This document shows, one piece after another, positions 11,127-23,852 of a stretch of DNA of 64,000 nt. Origin of the DNA: Lumbricus rubellus. Taxonomy: Eukaryota > Annelida > Clitellata > Crassiclitellata > Lumbricidae. A program made the translations under genes and the position numbers. The stretch covers positions 33,504,419-33,568,418 of the forward strand of contig OX243811.1 in NCBI GenBank assembly GCA_945859605.1, written 5' to 3'. The number at the start of each line of letters is the position of its first letter. Positions within the stretch are counted from its first letter, which is position 1. Below the pieces are notes generated by a model, which was not told the origin of the DNA, did no database searches, and saw nothing but the letters and a program-made list of their open reading frames with translations.

Positions 11127-12147
11127 GCGTGTTGTGTGTCTACAGTTCTTGCAGTCTCGACCCAACCCGCTGCGCATACGACTTAATTGCTAGGGAACAT
11201 ACATGTAAATGAGTTTTGCTAGGGAACATAATTGATTTAGCTTATTCGGTAGTGCCATTTGTGTTTAGTTGTGATCAGTCTACGTCTTCCATGCAGGAGA
11301 TTTAAACTTTTTCAATGGCGAGGTTTCAATTCGCTGACGACATAAAAATAGACAACAGCAGCTGTTGAGGCAGATTAATTGCTAGGGAACATAATTATTA
11401 TAACAGGCTAATCATTTTTGCATGTCACTAGGCAACCGGGCTAATTAGGATTATAATAGACTGGTAGGCAATCGTCTTCCTCTATGGAGTAGCTAACAAG
11501 TACAGGACTAAAAGGTTGTAAACATGACCTTGTTTTGAGGCTTAAGAGAATTATCATGCATGCATTATTTGTCATACATATTTATGAGCAACACTTTTAG
11601 CAAAGACATTATAACATCTTTGCTTTTCGCTTTGTGAATTGTGATATCCTAGCTACACCTGCAGCCAACTAATGGCATAATTATAGTACAGCAAAATTGC
11701 CTTCATCGGATATAGCCTTTAGAATACACTCGCAGGCTACAAATGAGTGAATTAAAGACCTTAATGTTACCATTATCGATTGTTCTACCAGTATAAAAGT
11801 TCTTCGTTGTTTGTGACGTAACAATTAATACGCTTCATAATGTTTAATTGGCTAACAGGTGATTGCGCTTAAATGTAAGAGACTTGATCATCGTTCCATT
11901 GTATTGATTCCATACTAAGACTATAACTTGCTGATTGCAGAGGCGACCATGAGTTACAATGCAGACTAATAAACGAATGTGCAAGAAAGATGTGCACTAT
12001 TCACAGTTATAATTATATTAATACAGGTTACATATTACATGTTTTCTATCGACCTAATAGTGACAGTCTGTTCATTTTTCATTGTATACACGTAGTACGG
12101 TCACTCTCGCTCGTCTGCTCCTAAGGTTATCATCAACATTGGGCATG

Positions 12148-12192
<45 letters not shown>

Positions 12193-12294
12193 GAACAACT
12201 TTATTATTCATGCCACTGCCTGACTTTATGGTTATATGCATCGTTGGCGAAGTGTGCCAGGTTTGTCATTCCACTTCATTTCATATGGGGCTGT
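11127..12294. other. Intergenic, no gene seen
   Basis: AT-rich. The phrase TTGCTAGGGAACATA recurs three times (about 11188, 11214 and 11377). An (AT)n run lies at 12151-12188. Confidence 0.4.
12151..12188. repeat. (TA)n microsatellite
   Basis: Nineteen uninterrupted TA units. Confidence 0.95.
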
Positions 12295-12860
12295 GGGGTC
12301 ATTGCATAATTACGTAACGCTCGAGGGTGGGTGGGTGGGGTCAATGAAAGCGTTACGAAACGTTACGGGGGTGGGTGGGTGGGGGGAGCTGAACGTTACG
12401 TAACGCCTTGAATAAATATTAATGAATATTTAATTACCATCGATTGACACTTTAGACAAATGATAGGCCTATGATCAAAGTTTAAACGTCGTGGCATTGA
12501 TTTAAAACGTAACTGAAGTAGGTCTATATATCTGAAGAAGATAGGCAGCAGACACCAGGCACATGCCAGGTCAACATAATTATCTTTGATTCCGTTTGTG
12601 CAAACCGGAGATCGCTGTCCGAATTGTTTGGATCAGTGATTATTTTTTAAAAACGAAACAAAGTAGGCCTATTTCCCCTTTGATTCCTGACATTCGAAGG
12701 TCTGGTAGGCCTAAATCTTAACTAATTTTTAGCAACAATCGTTACGTAACGCTGGGTAGGGTGAGTGGGTGGGTCAAGGGAAGCGTTACGAAGCGTTACA
12801 GGGTGGGTGGGTGGGTCAAAAATGGTCATTTTCAGCGTTACGTAATTATGCAATGACCCC
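12295..12860. mobile_element. Non-autonomous TIR element with GGGGTCATTGCATAATTACG ends
   Basis: The terminal inverted repeats are 27 bp and perfect (12295-12321 and 12834-12860), flanked by tgt on both sides (a 3-bp duplication). Just inside both ends lie GTTACGTAACG palindromes and GGGTGGGTGGG tracts. The end structure and 3-bp duplication resemble PIF/Harbinger-like elements, but the duplication is not the usual TWA. It is 566 bp with no transposase. Confidence 0.85.
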
Positions 12861-15454
12861 TGTCCAGTGTCCGTACTCTCACCGATGTCATTATTAAAAC
12901 TCGTTCCCATTATTGCAACTTAGGCCGTTCTCTGCTCTTTCTTCAAAAACTTTAACTACTCTGCTTTCTTGTCAAAAATTGTAGTTACCACACTCTGCTA
13001 CATATAAAATCTAGACTGATGGTTGACCCTCACTGGATTTTTGCTACCAAGACCAATGACCATTCTGCTGAGGACTTTACCCCTTCCATAAAACACCCAA
13101 TGGCAAATTTGGGTCTGTCTATGTATGCTGACAGCCAGACATCTTTCATTCTAGAATACTCAACAAGGTCATGAATATCTTAGGAGTTATTGGAAAAATT
13201 CCTTGCAAAATAAACCGTTTTGCTCTGACGATGAACTGGCCAAGTTAATTGAAAGAATTCAGCAAAAGTTTGATTTAGTCAATCTTCTTCTTTCTTGATT
13301 TAGTCAATATGCCTCTCTAATTACAATTGGTCACAATTCTGCAATAATTCAGCTTTATACAGAAGCAACCAGCTGAAGATTTGTTTGCAAAACGAACACC
13401 AGAGTGAGACATTAAACAAATTTCAATGTTCTAACATCAGCTAGAGTCCACAAAGAATCAGTACCAATCAGAGAATGACAGCAATTCAAAAACTGTCCTG
13501 CAAATGCGAGACAACCCTTCATGTTCAATGTCAGTGTTCTTGCTCGATCTGATGACATATTCACACTCGTCTAGAATTGCAGACATTCACATCGAGTTCT
13601 GTACTAATTGTCTTCAGGAGGCTCATTGCCAAAGCAAACTACAATGCAAACAGCAAAATTCAGTCAGTCATGTTACCCATACAAACAAAAGAGCAAGAAT
13701 GTTTTCAACTTCTGTCTTGTAAATGTAGCCGGCTGTGTGACAGCATCTCAGGTGCATGCTGATTCCAGATAGCAGCATTTTTCGTTCCCACTCACCAAAA
13801 ATACCACTTAACAGAGCTGTTTAAAAAAAAAATTAGAACTGCACAACTCCTTTCCTTTCCCATCATCCATAGTAAATTACTTCGAATCGGAGGGCAATGA
13901 CCTTTTTTGATAGTTTTAACTGTGTAAAGTGCTTCTACAACTGCACATTTTGTGTACAACTGCACGTTAAAAATACCCATGCCACTTAAAAAGAAGGGCT
14001 TTACTCAAGATATGCCAAGATCCATTTACACCAATTTGCATTGTAGGTGGGATGGAGACCAGTATATAAGAGTCCAAGTATATAAGAGATGCAACGTTGA
14101 TCAGAGGCATTGGAATGGACAAATGACGATGGATCGCAACATACCTGAATACTGTCAATGCTGGTGTTCCAGGTTCAGCTCCATGTTTAAAACCTGTAAA
14201 TGTTCATCAACAGAATGAATAAGAAACACAAAACTACCAAATACAAGCAATTTCAAGGTACACTTAGCTGAGGTTAAACTCCTGCAAACTTTGACCACAA
14301 TGTCAGAGGTTGGCAGTGTTAAGTCCAGACCTCAAAAGCTCAGAGGTGAAATTGCTGTGAAGCTGCAGATAATTCCAACATATTTCTTCTAATAAATTGA
14401 GGGATTATGACCTGTCAAAGAGCAATGGCTCTGAATCATGGCCGAATTAAAGCTAGTGCGGCCCTGGGAGTTGTGAATCTCACCATTCAATGGTCTCCTT
14501 GACAACCCACCAGTCCATCAAATACATATTTATAATTGCAGGCCTCTCAAAATTGTAGGCCTGTGTGCAGCAGCACATTTGGCACCCATCTTATTGCATG
14601 GCTGCTTTAATATATGCACAAAACTGAAGTGGCTCAAAATGTTTTTATTCGAAAAAGACTGATAGAGTTGAACGTTTTGGTTAGCATCTAACCTAATAAT
14701 AACGCAAAAACAAAGGCATAATTATAGTATCCGGGACCGACGTGTCGAAGAGTTCATCACGACGGGGGTTTAGGGGTCGTGAGGGTCGGTTACGGTCAGC
14801 TTAGGCGTCGTGATGGTCGATTAGGTCAGGTTAAGCGTCGTGAGGGTCAGTTAAAGTTAGGAAGAGGGTCAGTATCGTCATTCGGTCACAGATACTATAA
14901 GTTTGCAAAACACCAGCAATGCCAATGAAACGAGTTAAATCCAGCAAAAGTTGACTAGTATCTTTTTTTTTTGACAAAGACCTCAAATATCGCCACATGC
15001 GTGCACTACCGACTCACCCAGATAAAGTATTAGCGGTATGTAGCCATAGTGGAAAGTTGTTTTTGCAACCGAAAGCACGGTCGACACTCTTCTCTTCGCG
15101 TCTTTCGACATTGGCAGCTTAAACATGACGATAGTTTTGTTTAAAAAATTATAAATTTATGCGTGCCGTCCTTGAACAGTCGAAAATTCTGTTGATATCG
15201 TAAGATGTCGCACTATCGCTTCATTCGCAATTTAGCAGGAAGTATATTTTAAAGAGGCATGCAATGATTTAAAGACACGCATGTATGTAAGTAAGCTATT
15301 TCAGTGGCAAAAGGACCGGAGTCAGAATCTGAAGGGTTTTAGGGAAATAAGTCCTAAATTAACGGAAATCGATAATCGCAGTGCAACCTGAATTTACTTA
15401 AAGTTACTACGAGGTTTATTTCCAGAAAAAGTGCCAAAACGTTACAATTATCGA
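12861..15454. other. Intergenic with repeat debris, no gene recognised
   Basis: No open frame longer than 88 aa shows a recognisable pattern. At about 13953-13980 the phrase TGTACAACTGCACGTTAAAA occurs, which is shared with 229-236 and 61801-61820. A small TA-flanked element sits at 14725-14897. Confidence 0.4.
14725..14897. mobile_element. Small TA-flanked inverted-repeat element
   Basis: TAGTATCCGGGACCGACG on the left matches the reverse complement of the right end (TAGTATCTGTGACCGA...), with TA outside each end. The interior is a degenerate series of GTCGTGAGGGTCGGTTA-type phrases. Confidence 0.5.
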
Positions 15455-15927
15455 TATAGGCCCAGGGACGTAACTAGGATTTTTCGTTGGGGGGGGGGGG
15501 GGGGGGGGCTTAAGCCTTAAGTATGACCAATAGGCTGGAGTGAAAAAAATGAAATTGATATTTCAGAATCGGCTGGGTGTGCGAAAGTTGTGTACTTGAC
15601 ACAGTAGTTTGGGTGTAAAATATTATTGGATTTGGTTGGGTTCTTGACGTGCCCCAACGCCCCCCAAAAATTACGAAATGGCTCAATTTCGCATTTTCAT
15701 CTTAATTTTGTTTATATTAACAATATTTTATTTTTTGCTACTGTGATTTTATTATGGTGATATCTTTAGATAGTAATCTACATAATGAAGAGATAACTCC
15801 AACAATGGCAGCCAAAAAGTCGAAAAAGAGACGAACCAGTAGGCCTAGGCGTCCATGGAGTCTTTGAGATTCATACGGAATTGCTTCAAACTGTGTTTCC
15901 ACCAAATGCTATATGCTGAATAGGGTG

Positions 15928-16137
15928 TATGTATGTGCACTTGCTATAGCGCCCCTTCAAGCTCTCTACTCAGAGGCGCTCCCGATGCAGAGCGGACACT
16001 GCATCGGAGTTTCACGCCGAAGCGCTGAGCAATTGTAAGTGAAGGACTTGCCCAAGGTCCTTACGCGGGGAGGTGGATTCGAACCTCGGACCTTCCGGCT
16101 CCAAGGCAACGACGCCACCACTAGACCACCGCGCCCC
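15928..16137 (-). mobile_element. tRNA-derived SINE, family 1
   Basis: On the minus strand it starts GGGGCGCGGTGGTCTAGTGG (A-box-like), has the B box GGTTCGAATCC, then the shared body GACCTTGGGCAAGTCCTTCA, and ends in GGCGCTATAGCAAGTGCACA with a CATA-rich tail. Confidence 0.8.
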
Positions 16138-16210
16138 ACAAAGGGTGGAGTGAAGGGTATGGGCAATTTTTTCCAGAATCCATAATTTGCAGGAGGGTGC
16201 ATAACTTGTA

Positions 16211-17500
16211 GGGGAAGGTTGCCAAAGATGGACCAGCGCCAAAGATGGACCACTCCGTGATTGGCCACAAGGATTGAAACTGTATTGTAATGTGATGCTG
16301 TCGTATCTAGCAGGTCACAAGATAGATTGAATGAAATGATTAGACATCCGCTACACAGAAAAACCTTCGAGAAAACAGAAAAAACTTAATTGACATTGCT
16401 TGATAAAATAATGACTTGGGGGTAAAATGAGTACAAAATCGAGGCCGGACCTGCTGAAAAGTTCGAAATTGGTCTATGAACTAAGTTTTCAATTCTTTAC
16501 AAGATACCATACCAGAAAATCCAATATCAGAACTGCATAAAAAGTTAAATGAGTTGGAAGTGGGTGTGTGCAAGTTGCCTAAGATGAAACACGTGTGGTC
16601 CATGTTAGGCAACCATGCATGAACACGGTCCAATCATCATTGATGCCCATTATTACTAATGCAATTAACTGCTATATATATTCTACTACGCTAGCAGTTG
16701 TAATTTATTATAGACAGTGACGTGGTCAAAGTTGAACCGTGAGAAAAGTTAGAAAATTCTTTGTTTATATTTTTAAAAATTATTTTTCTTTTTAAAAGTA
16801 AAAACTGACAACTTAATTTTTTTTTATATTATTTACTGAAATATATTTTACTAGGCTAGCATTTGTAATTTATTATCAACAGTGATTTGGACAATGTTAC
16901 ACTGTGAGAAAAATTGGAAAATTCTTTGTTTAAATTTTTTTAAATTTATTTTTATTTTTTTTAATTAAAAAAAGACAATTTAATTTTTATTTTATTTTAT
17001 TATTTACTGAAACATATTCTACTAGGCTAGCATTTGTAATTTATTTTCGACATCGGTGTGGACATTGTTAAACTGTCAGAAAAATTGGAAAATTCTTTGT
17101 TTATATTTTTTTAAATGTATTTTTGAGTTTTTTCATTAAAAAAAGACAATTAATTTTTTTTCTTTTTTATTGCTTATTTAAAAATTGCATAATATGTACT
17201 GTTTAATGTAGGTTCATTTTAGCAGAAATGGTTGATGAATTAAGACTGTTTGTCCGCCTTTAACGATACATTTTTTTCATGGTCCATCTTTGGCGCCCAT
17301 GCTCCTAAGATGGACCACTTTTGCAATTTTTAATTTTTTAAATTTTTTCCTTTCTATTTATTTAAATGAAAATTTTATTGCATCCAATGGTGTATCAACA
17401 CCTAATCTATGTAACGACCGTGTTTCATAATCATTTTCTCATAATTTGTGGCGAAAACGGACGATCATCCTTACGTGGTCCATCTTTGGCAACCTTCCCC
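16211..17500. mobile_element. TA-flanked TIR element with three internal 170-bp tandem repeats
   Basis: Perfect 25-bp inverted ends start GGGGAAGGTTGCCAAAGATG (16211-16235 and 17476-17500), with TA on both sides. The phrase AAAGATGGACCA occurs four times near the two ends. The centre holds three diverged units starting about 16675, 16838 and 17008, each with CTAGGCTAGCATTTGTAATT and GAAAATTCTTTGTTT. No coding frame is present. Confidence 0.8.
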
Positions 17501-18630
17501 TACATAGATGCTAGTAGCGCCAGGATAAAATATCGCGCCTCTAGTAGGCTATAATGTCTGGAAGTGTCCCAACTCTCAAACCGATTCCAATGTAACAAAA
17601 AACTTAAGATCTTCTTTGATATGTTCAATCGTCTATAATAAGCGGTAACGTCACTGGTGTGAGCAGAATAAACTATTTCAATTATTATTCTAAAGAACAT
17701 ATTGAGTAATTGAGGTCCTGCTATTGAAGTTAGTTTGATTAGAAGCAGTCAACGAAACTTTTTTCTTTCCATTTTTGTCTACCTCGATTCCGTGAAGATA
17801 TGACACATTTCATACTATTATAGGCCTACTATCTTTCCTTGTTTTAACACTGCGAGCAGAATATTCTCAGGATGTCCGAAGAAGGTATTTTTATAGCTGG
17901 ATCAACAATCTCCATCATATCTTTGAACTATCTTGAAAATGCAATCCTTCGATGAAGATGTCGTAAACCTTTGTGCACGAAGATCAGGTCTGATGTGGAA
18001 AACATTTGATCACAGGCCAATGCATTCATGATGAATTTATATGTGTGACAATTAAGTTGTTCAGATGGTTCCAATGATGCTAGTTAGAAGCATAGAATTC
18101 GCTGAGCAGTTGTGGGTCACATTGAATGAATTGCTGAACCTGGGTTTCGATTATAGGAACTTGTACATAGCATTCATAGGCTGGCATAGTATGACATGTA
18201 TCGAACAAATACTTCTGATCCGTGCTTAGAGCGCCATTATCAACACATGGATAGTTGTCAATTGCAATTGATGTAAAGGGAATTATGGGCATATTTTCAC
18301 ATACCTGGATTGCTTTACGAAATGGACCAGAAATCTCTCAAGGACCGTGCTCTTACAACATTGAGTTTCTGTATAGCAAATGTCTCAAAGGCAATTTGTT
18401 TGCAGGCAACAAACCAAAGAACCACTGTAGTGGACTCCTTTACTTATATTTCAAGCAAGAAAATAACATCTCATTCGTTACCTGGTCCAGTATTAGCATT
18501 TATTAGTGCCTATCATTTATTGGTGCCATCTGCCCTTAAATGGTTAAAGCAGATTTCTGTACTTGGCGTGAAACAGCCTAAATATTTTTAAATACTCGCT
18601 TGCGATGGACGTTCTACATTAGGCTATAAT

Positions 18631-19026
18631 CATAGGCGTACGAGGCGGGGGTGCAGGGGGGCAATTGCCCTCCCCCCAAATTTGGGCAATTTTGGTGTTT
18701 TTTTGGGCAAAAAACCAGAATGACTAAAAAAAAGGTCATCAACTTTTTTGGCGGATGAAATGGTTCGACGATTTTCCCAAAAATTATTTTGGCCGATGAC
18801 TAAAAAAAAGGTCATCAACTTTTTTGGCGGATGAAATGGTTCGATTTTCTCCAAAATTTTGGTCGATGACTAAAAAAAAGGTCATCAACTTTCGGGCAAG
18901 ACTTAGTGTGGTTTTTCGGGCAAACACAAACCCGAACGACAAAAAAAGAAAACATTTCAGGGATGTATTTTTCGGGCAGAAGTTCAATCTTTGCCCCCCA
19001 CTCCTGAAATCTCCCGTACGCCTATG
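18631..19026 (+). mobile_element. hAT-like MITE, CATAGGCGTA family, copy A2
   Basis: Ends are CATAGGCGTACG and CGTACGCCTATG with a perfect 8-bp target duplication gctataat (18623-18630 and 19027-19034). The interior has three tandem units of about 90 bp, each with GATGACTAAAAAAAAGGTCA. Confidence 0.9.
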
Positions 19027-19663
19027 GCTATAATCCACCCTCCTTCAATGAAATGTACCAACAGTACTGCAAAAACAGCCATTGCGGAATTCCTTACGGA
19101 TTTGTATCATTTCTTGTAATCATGAATGAACAGGAAGAACTTCATCATGTCAGTGCGTGTGGAAACACAGTTTGAGGCAATTCCGTAGGAATCACAAGAC
19201 TGGATGCCTACGGGTTCGTCTTGTTTTCGACTTTTTGGCTGCCATTCTTGGAGTTATCTCTTAAATATGTAAAGTACTAGCTAAAAATATTACCATAATA
19301 AAATCACAGTAGCAAAAAATATTAAAAAAATTGAATTAAAAAAAATTAAGACGAAAATTCGAAATTGAGCCATTTCGTAATTTTTGGGGGGCCTTGGGGC
19401 ACGTCAAGAAGCCGACCAAATCCAATAATATTTTACCCCCAAACTACTGTGCCCAGTACACAACTTTTGCACACCCAGCCGATTCTGAAATATCAATTTC
19501 ATTTTTTTCACTCCAGCCTAATGACCAATGCTTAAAGTGTAAAAGAAGAAGAGCCAGAACACTGTGTTGTAATTGGTCGTGAGTGGCGGCGCCGAAGGCG
19601 CGAAGTTGCGAGTGCCGAAGGCACGAAGCCCGTCCCGATTATTTAGGGGATCTGGGGAGCGTC

Positions 19664-19989
19664 GTAAGCTCCCCAGCGGGGTCTGGGGGCGGAGACCCAG
19701 CGACCAGCGCATTTTTGGCTGTGTCGACCTCAAATGGAGCCATTTTAGGGCTCTTGTTTGCCAGCTAGGCCTATTTGTGAACGGAAAAGTCGCGAAAACT
19801 TTAAAGATCGAATAAGTCGTTTTCCAGTGTCGCAAAGCTCAAGCTACCAGGATAACAATAAAACTAAAACTGCTACTGTAAAAGAGAAGGGTTTTGTATT
19901 TACCGTAAGCTCCCCAACGGGGTCTGGGGCGGAGCCCCAGCGACCAGGGCATTTTTGGCTGTGTCGACCTCAAATGGAGCCATTTTTAG
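19664..19989 (+). repeat. Direct repeat pair inside the composite element
   Basis: The block GTAAGCTCCCCAGCGGGGTC through CCTCAAATGGAGCCATTTTA (about 85 bp) occurs at 19664-19749 and again at 19905-19989 with a few changes. It includes short GGGGCGGAGCCCC hairpins. Confidence 0.75.
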
Positions 19990-21369
19990 GCAGTCATGGC
20001 CGGTCGTCCGTAACTGCATGTAGGCTACGCCGTCCATGCGGTAGTCTATTTAAATTAGCCGTAAGCATACAACGGCTTGATTTCATTTGGGGGGGGCTTC
20101 AGCTTCGTTTGGGGGGGCTTAGCTCCCCAAGCCCAACGCTAGTTACGTCACTGCATAGGCCGCATAATTTTTTAACCCCAAAGTTCCCTCCAAGGACGAA
20201 GTAAGTAAGTAACCAAGAATATTCTTTATTAATCCAACTGCATAACCGCACTTTGGTTTACATGAAATTAGGCAACGTAAAGCATTCGTATTAAAAGGTT
20301 TTTCTCATTAAGTTGTCCGCCTGCGTGACAATTTGGTCATGTGGTCTGGGACCATAGATATAATAACTATCTATGTCTGGGACGCATGGAATAGGGGAGT
20401 GTCCTTTTAGGAGGGAGGAGCAGATTTAGAACATGTCCAGAGTCCGTCAAGGCAGAGGTGAAGAGGCTCCTATCTGCCCTTTCATACTATAACAACTTAA
20501 TAGCAAGAGTCTTACTCTATAGAAAATAGCAAAAGGACTCATTTTATTATGAGAACAAAGATAGTAAAAAATTAATTTTCATGTAATCTGTGCCATTTTT
20601 GACATCTAGCTTTTCAATAAACGAAGTTACTACTATCAGGAAAACATATTTTGAAAATGACAAAGTTTTATTCAAACTGAAGTCTTCAAATGTAGTACTT
20701 AATTAGAGCTGAGACTCACACGTAGGCTACACGCCATTTTCAGTTGCCATGTTAATTTCAATTCTCCGGATGAATAAATGATTGATTGATTATAAATTCT
20801 TGAGTTTACGGTGACCATCTATTTTAGCTACCTATTTTTAGATTTACGACCGATATAGGCCTACAAGAATGAAATATTGCTAACAGAATTAAATCTTTGT
20901 ATTTGGCAAGGACCGTAAGGTGGTGGCTCCTATACCCACCACATGGCGCTTATAATATACGGGGTAATAAGAAATTGCCAGTCCAGTGTAACATGTTTTT
21001 CATTATGAGAATTGTAGAAAAATAACTGGGGGCGGGGTGTCAGACATTGATCTCTGTGTGGCTTTGGGTTTTGCAATGAGGATTTTACTGTGGAGTTCTA
21101 AGAAAGACCAGGAGGTTGAACCCCTCTTCAATCCTCACCCTATGAGTTTTTGAACTGCATCGTACGTGTGGGTGTTGCTCAGTTTTGATGATTTTTCTTT
21201 TCAACTGCTTATGCATTTCCTACACAAACGAGACATGATACTCTCTTACCGTCAGGGGCACTACGGGGCATGCCATACAGGAGGCATATGCAGTCAGTTT
21301 AATCACAGTTTAATCAGGTTCTGTTCAGCAACAATACAACACAGTTGTATTTGAAATTGCACTCCAATT

Positions 21370-21567
21370 GGGGCACGGCGGTGTAGTGGTGGCATCATTG
21401 CCTTGGAACCGGAAAGTTCGAAGTTCGCCGCATAAGGACCTTGGGCAAGTCCTTCACTCACAATTACCGCTTCGGCGTGAAACTCCGATGCAGTGCATTC
21501 GGGAGCGTCTCTGAATAGAGAGCTTCAAGGGGCAATATAACAAGTGCACATACATACAAACACAACA
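21370..21567 (+). mobile_element. tRNA-derived SINE, family 1
   Basis: It has the head GGGGCACGGCGGTGTAGTGG, a mutated B-box region (AGTTCGAAGTTCGCC), the body GGACCTTGGGCAAGTCCTTC, and the end CAAGTGCACATACATACA. Confidence 0.75.
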
Positions 21568-21937
21568 GAACATTGATGGCGAATAGCAATTGTAAGTGAA
21601 GGACTGGAGGCTTGCGTCTCAATGTTCCAACACAGTTGCTGTTTCGGAGGCAGTGGTGGCGACATCAAAATAGAATTTCAGCAGAGAAAGTCGTGTCAGT
21701 GTCATAGGCGTTATTCAGCAGCCTAGACAGCAGGTCGAAGAAATTAAATTAAATTATGTAACGGTTTTAAAATTTCCAAAGAATTTTTGCAGGTCACAAA
21801 GCAGGTCAAGAGTAAAATAGGTCGGTCAAATGACCTGCTGCCACGACTTCTGGTGGTGCTGCCACTGCTTGGATGACCTCAAACCCCTACTCTACGTCAC
21901 AGGCTGAAGAATAACCAATCAAACACTATATGCCACA

Positions 21938-22195
21938 CAGACAGTGTAGTGGTTCGTGTGCTGGACCGAAAACTAAAAGGTGGGGGTTTAAATCCCTGCC
22001 AGGGCAGAATTCTGCTCCACCTGCTTGCACCCCTTACCCAACTCAGCTTTGGGTAGATTGACTACACGCTGGTGGCGGAAGGTGAGTCACCACAGGAGAT
22101 GACTGGCCACCCGCTCTAATATGGCCGAGCTAAGAAATCGCTATAAACATGGCACATGCCCGTTCGTGCCTCAAGGCTAGATTAAATGACAGTAA
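21938..22195 (+). mobile_element. tRNA-derived SINE, family 2
   Basis: The head CAGTGTAGTGGTTCGTGTGC (A box) is followed by the B-box-like GGGTTTAAATCCC. A body rich in CACC/TGGC phrases continues to about CTCAAGGCTAGATT. A partial reverse copy lies at 43240-43405. Confidence 0.6.
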
Positions 22196-22809
22196 TTCTT
22201 TCCTTCTTCTCTTAAAAAAGACGACCTCTGTTACTAGTCCTCAGTCACTAGCCCACTAGCATTAGATTAAGAGCTAACACTGGATTTCACCAGCAAATAA
22301 TCAACTTTGTTGGATGCACCATTGGTTGCCATCTATCACGTGCGTTAGATAACGACGCCATAAAAATTCATCATCACTATCGTTATTATTAAATATTACA
22401 TTATATTGAAACTTGTGTTTTTTTGGATGAATTCATCGTGTGCATTGAAGGATAGATCTGGATTTAACCCTTTACCCGTTCATTTTTCCCGTTAAGCCTT
22501 TGTTTTCAGCGGATGTTCTCGGGGCAAACGGGAAAGGGTTAAGGAAATCTAATAAAGGTATTAAAGGAATGAACAAACGAATCACAATTCACATTCAATG
22601 CCAAGTACTTCCAGTGCAGTTTCATACGTGTCTCGTGCTACAGGTAACTTTTCATTCAAGTGACCTAATTAGTCAGATCCCAAACTTCTTTACCAACAAA
22701 ATATACACACAATTGATCTGACAATTGATCTGACATGTACTCAATTTGACTATGCAGTGACAAACAACATTTAGTGGTATCTTACATAAACTCCATCAGC
22801 AGCAAACAA

Positions 22810-23013
22810 ACTTCCAGTACTTAACCAACCCCATCACAAACTATCAGTACTTAATCAACCCCATCACAAACTACCAGTACTTAACCAACCCCATCACAAA
22901 TTTCCAGTACTTAACCAACCCCATCCCAAACTACCAGTACTTAACCAACCCCATCACAAACTTCCAGTACTTAACCAACCCCATCACAAACTTCCAGTAC
23001 TTAACCAACCCCA
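22810..23013. repeat. 30-bp minisatellite, seven units
   Basis: Seven consecutive units of the type CCAGTACTTAACCAACCCCA plus TCACAAACTT, differing by single bases. It is a direct tandem array without spacers. Confidence 0.95.
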
Positions 23014-23852
23014 GGATTGCATAATTTTATGCAGTGAAAACAGTCACAGTCCACATAACAAACTTCGAATCTTTAACTTTCCGAGAGTGACAAACTTTCT
23101 TACAGCACACTCGTCATTTCATCTGATCAAAACTCAAATAAATGGTACTACGTTCACACTACATAAACTGCGGACTAGTTCATTCGGCTGCCATCTGAAT
23201 AAATTTAATATAAATTAATTTTCAAATTTTCCTTATCTCACGATTGCGATGTCTTTCTTTGACGCACAGAGTCAACAACGAGTACAGTGTATGCCGGTTG
23301 TTCACCAATGTAGGACATGATTGAAATCACAAATAAAACTGTTCAACTCATTTTATACACGCAAACTCATTTTATACATGCAGCTGTTTTAACGTGGCTG
23401 TTCAGCTTCTCAACAGCCAACATCTTTTCAAAACGAGTCGTAAACAACGAGACCATTTTCTATTGGACGTCATCCTCACGTCAAAGAAACTAACTCCCAA
23501 AGCTTCTCACAGTCAGCTGTTAAACGTCTTTTCCGACAACAGTGCTTACATCCAACCAAAAACCATCGGTAACCCTGTCTTTGAACTCCTAATCGAACCT
23601 CGTGCTTAACTCTTTGACGACCGTGTTCTTTTAAACTCAGACAATCAGATGACACACACACACACTGGATCACATCCATCGCCGCACAACGTCTCCTCGC
23701 GCGTTAAACACTTCGATGGCCAGCTCTGTACATCCTTACAACGAGGAGAACCTGTCATCAAACATCTACAAGGCCCCGTTTCCATCCTCCATTCTGACCA
23801 GGGGCCGATTGATCTCATTCCCTCCGAATTTCTTCACAAGCGTTGAACCCTT

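Larger units (their letters stand above)
15463..20153. mobile_element. 4.7-kb hAT-like composite with long subterminal inverted repeats
   Basis: The left end CAGGGACGTAACTAG and the inverted right end CAGTGACGTAACTAG are flanked by tataggcc and cataggcc, an 8-bp duplication with one mismatch. About 15520-15901 is an inverted copy of about 19157-19540, sharing for example AAATTGATATTTCAGAATCG and GGCAGCCAAAAAGTCGAAAA. The interior has been invaded by a SINE (15928-16137), a TA-flanked element (16211-17500) and a CATAGGCGTA MITE (18631-19026). No transposase frame is visible. The alternative is two inverted neighbouring elements whose outer flanks agree by chance. Confidence 0.6.
20162..22809. 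other. Intergenic with SINE copies, no gene seen
   Basis: No recognisable coding sequence. It holds a family 1 SINE at 21370-21567 and a family 2 SINE at 21938-22195. Confidence 0.4.

Noticed and set aside
22810..23013. Regular 30-bp repeats resembling a CRISPR array
   Set aside because: The units are directly adjacent with no unique spacers, and the setting is eukaryotic; it is a minisatellite.
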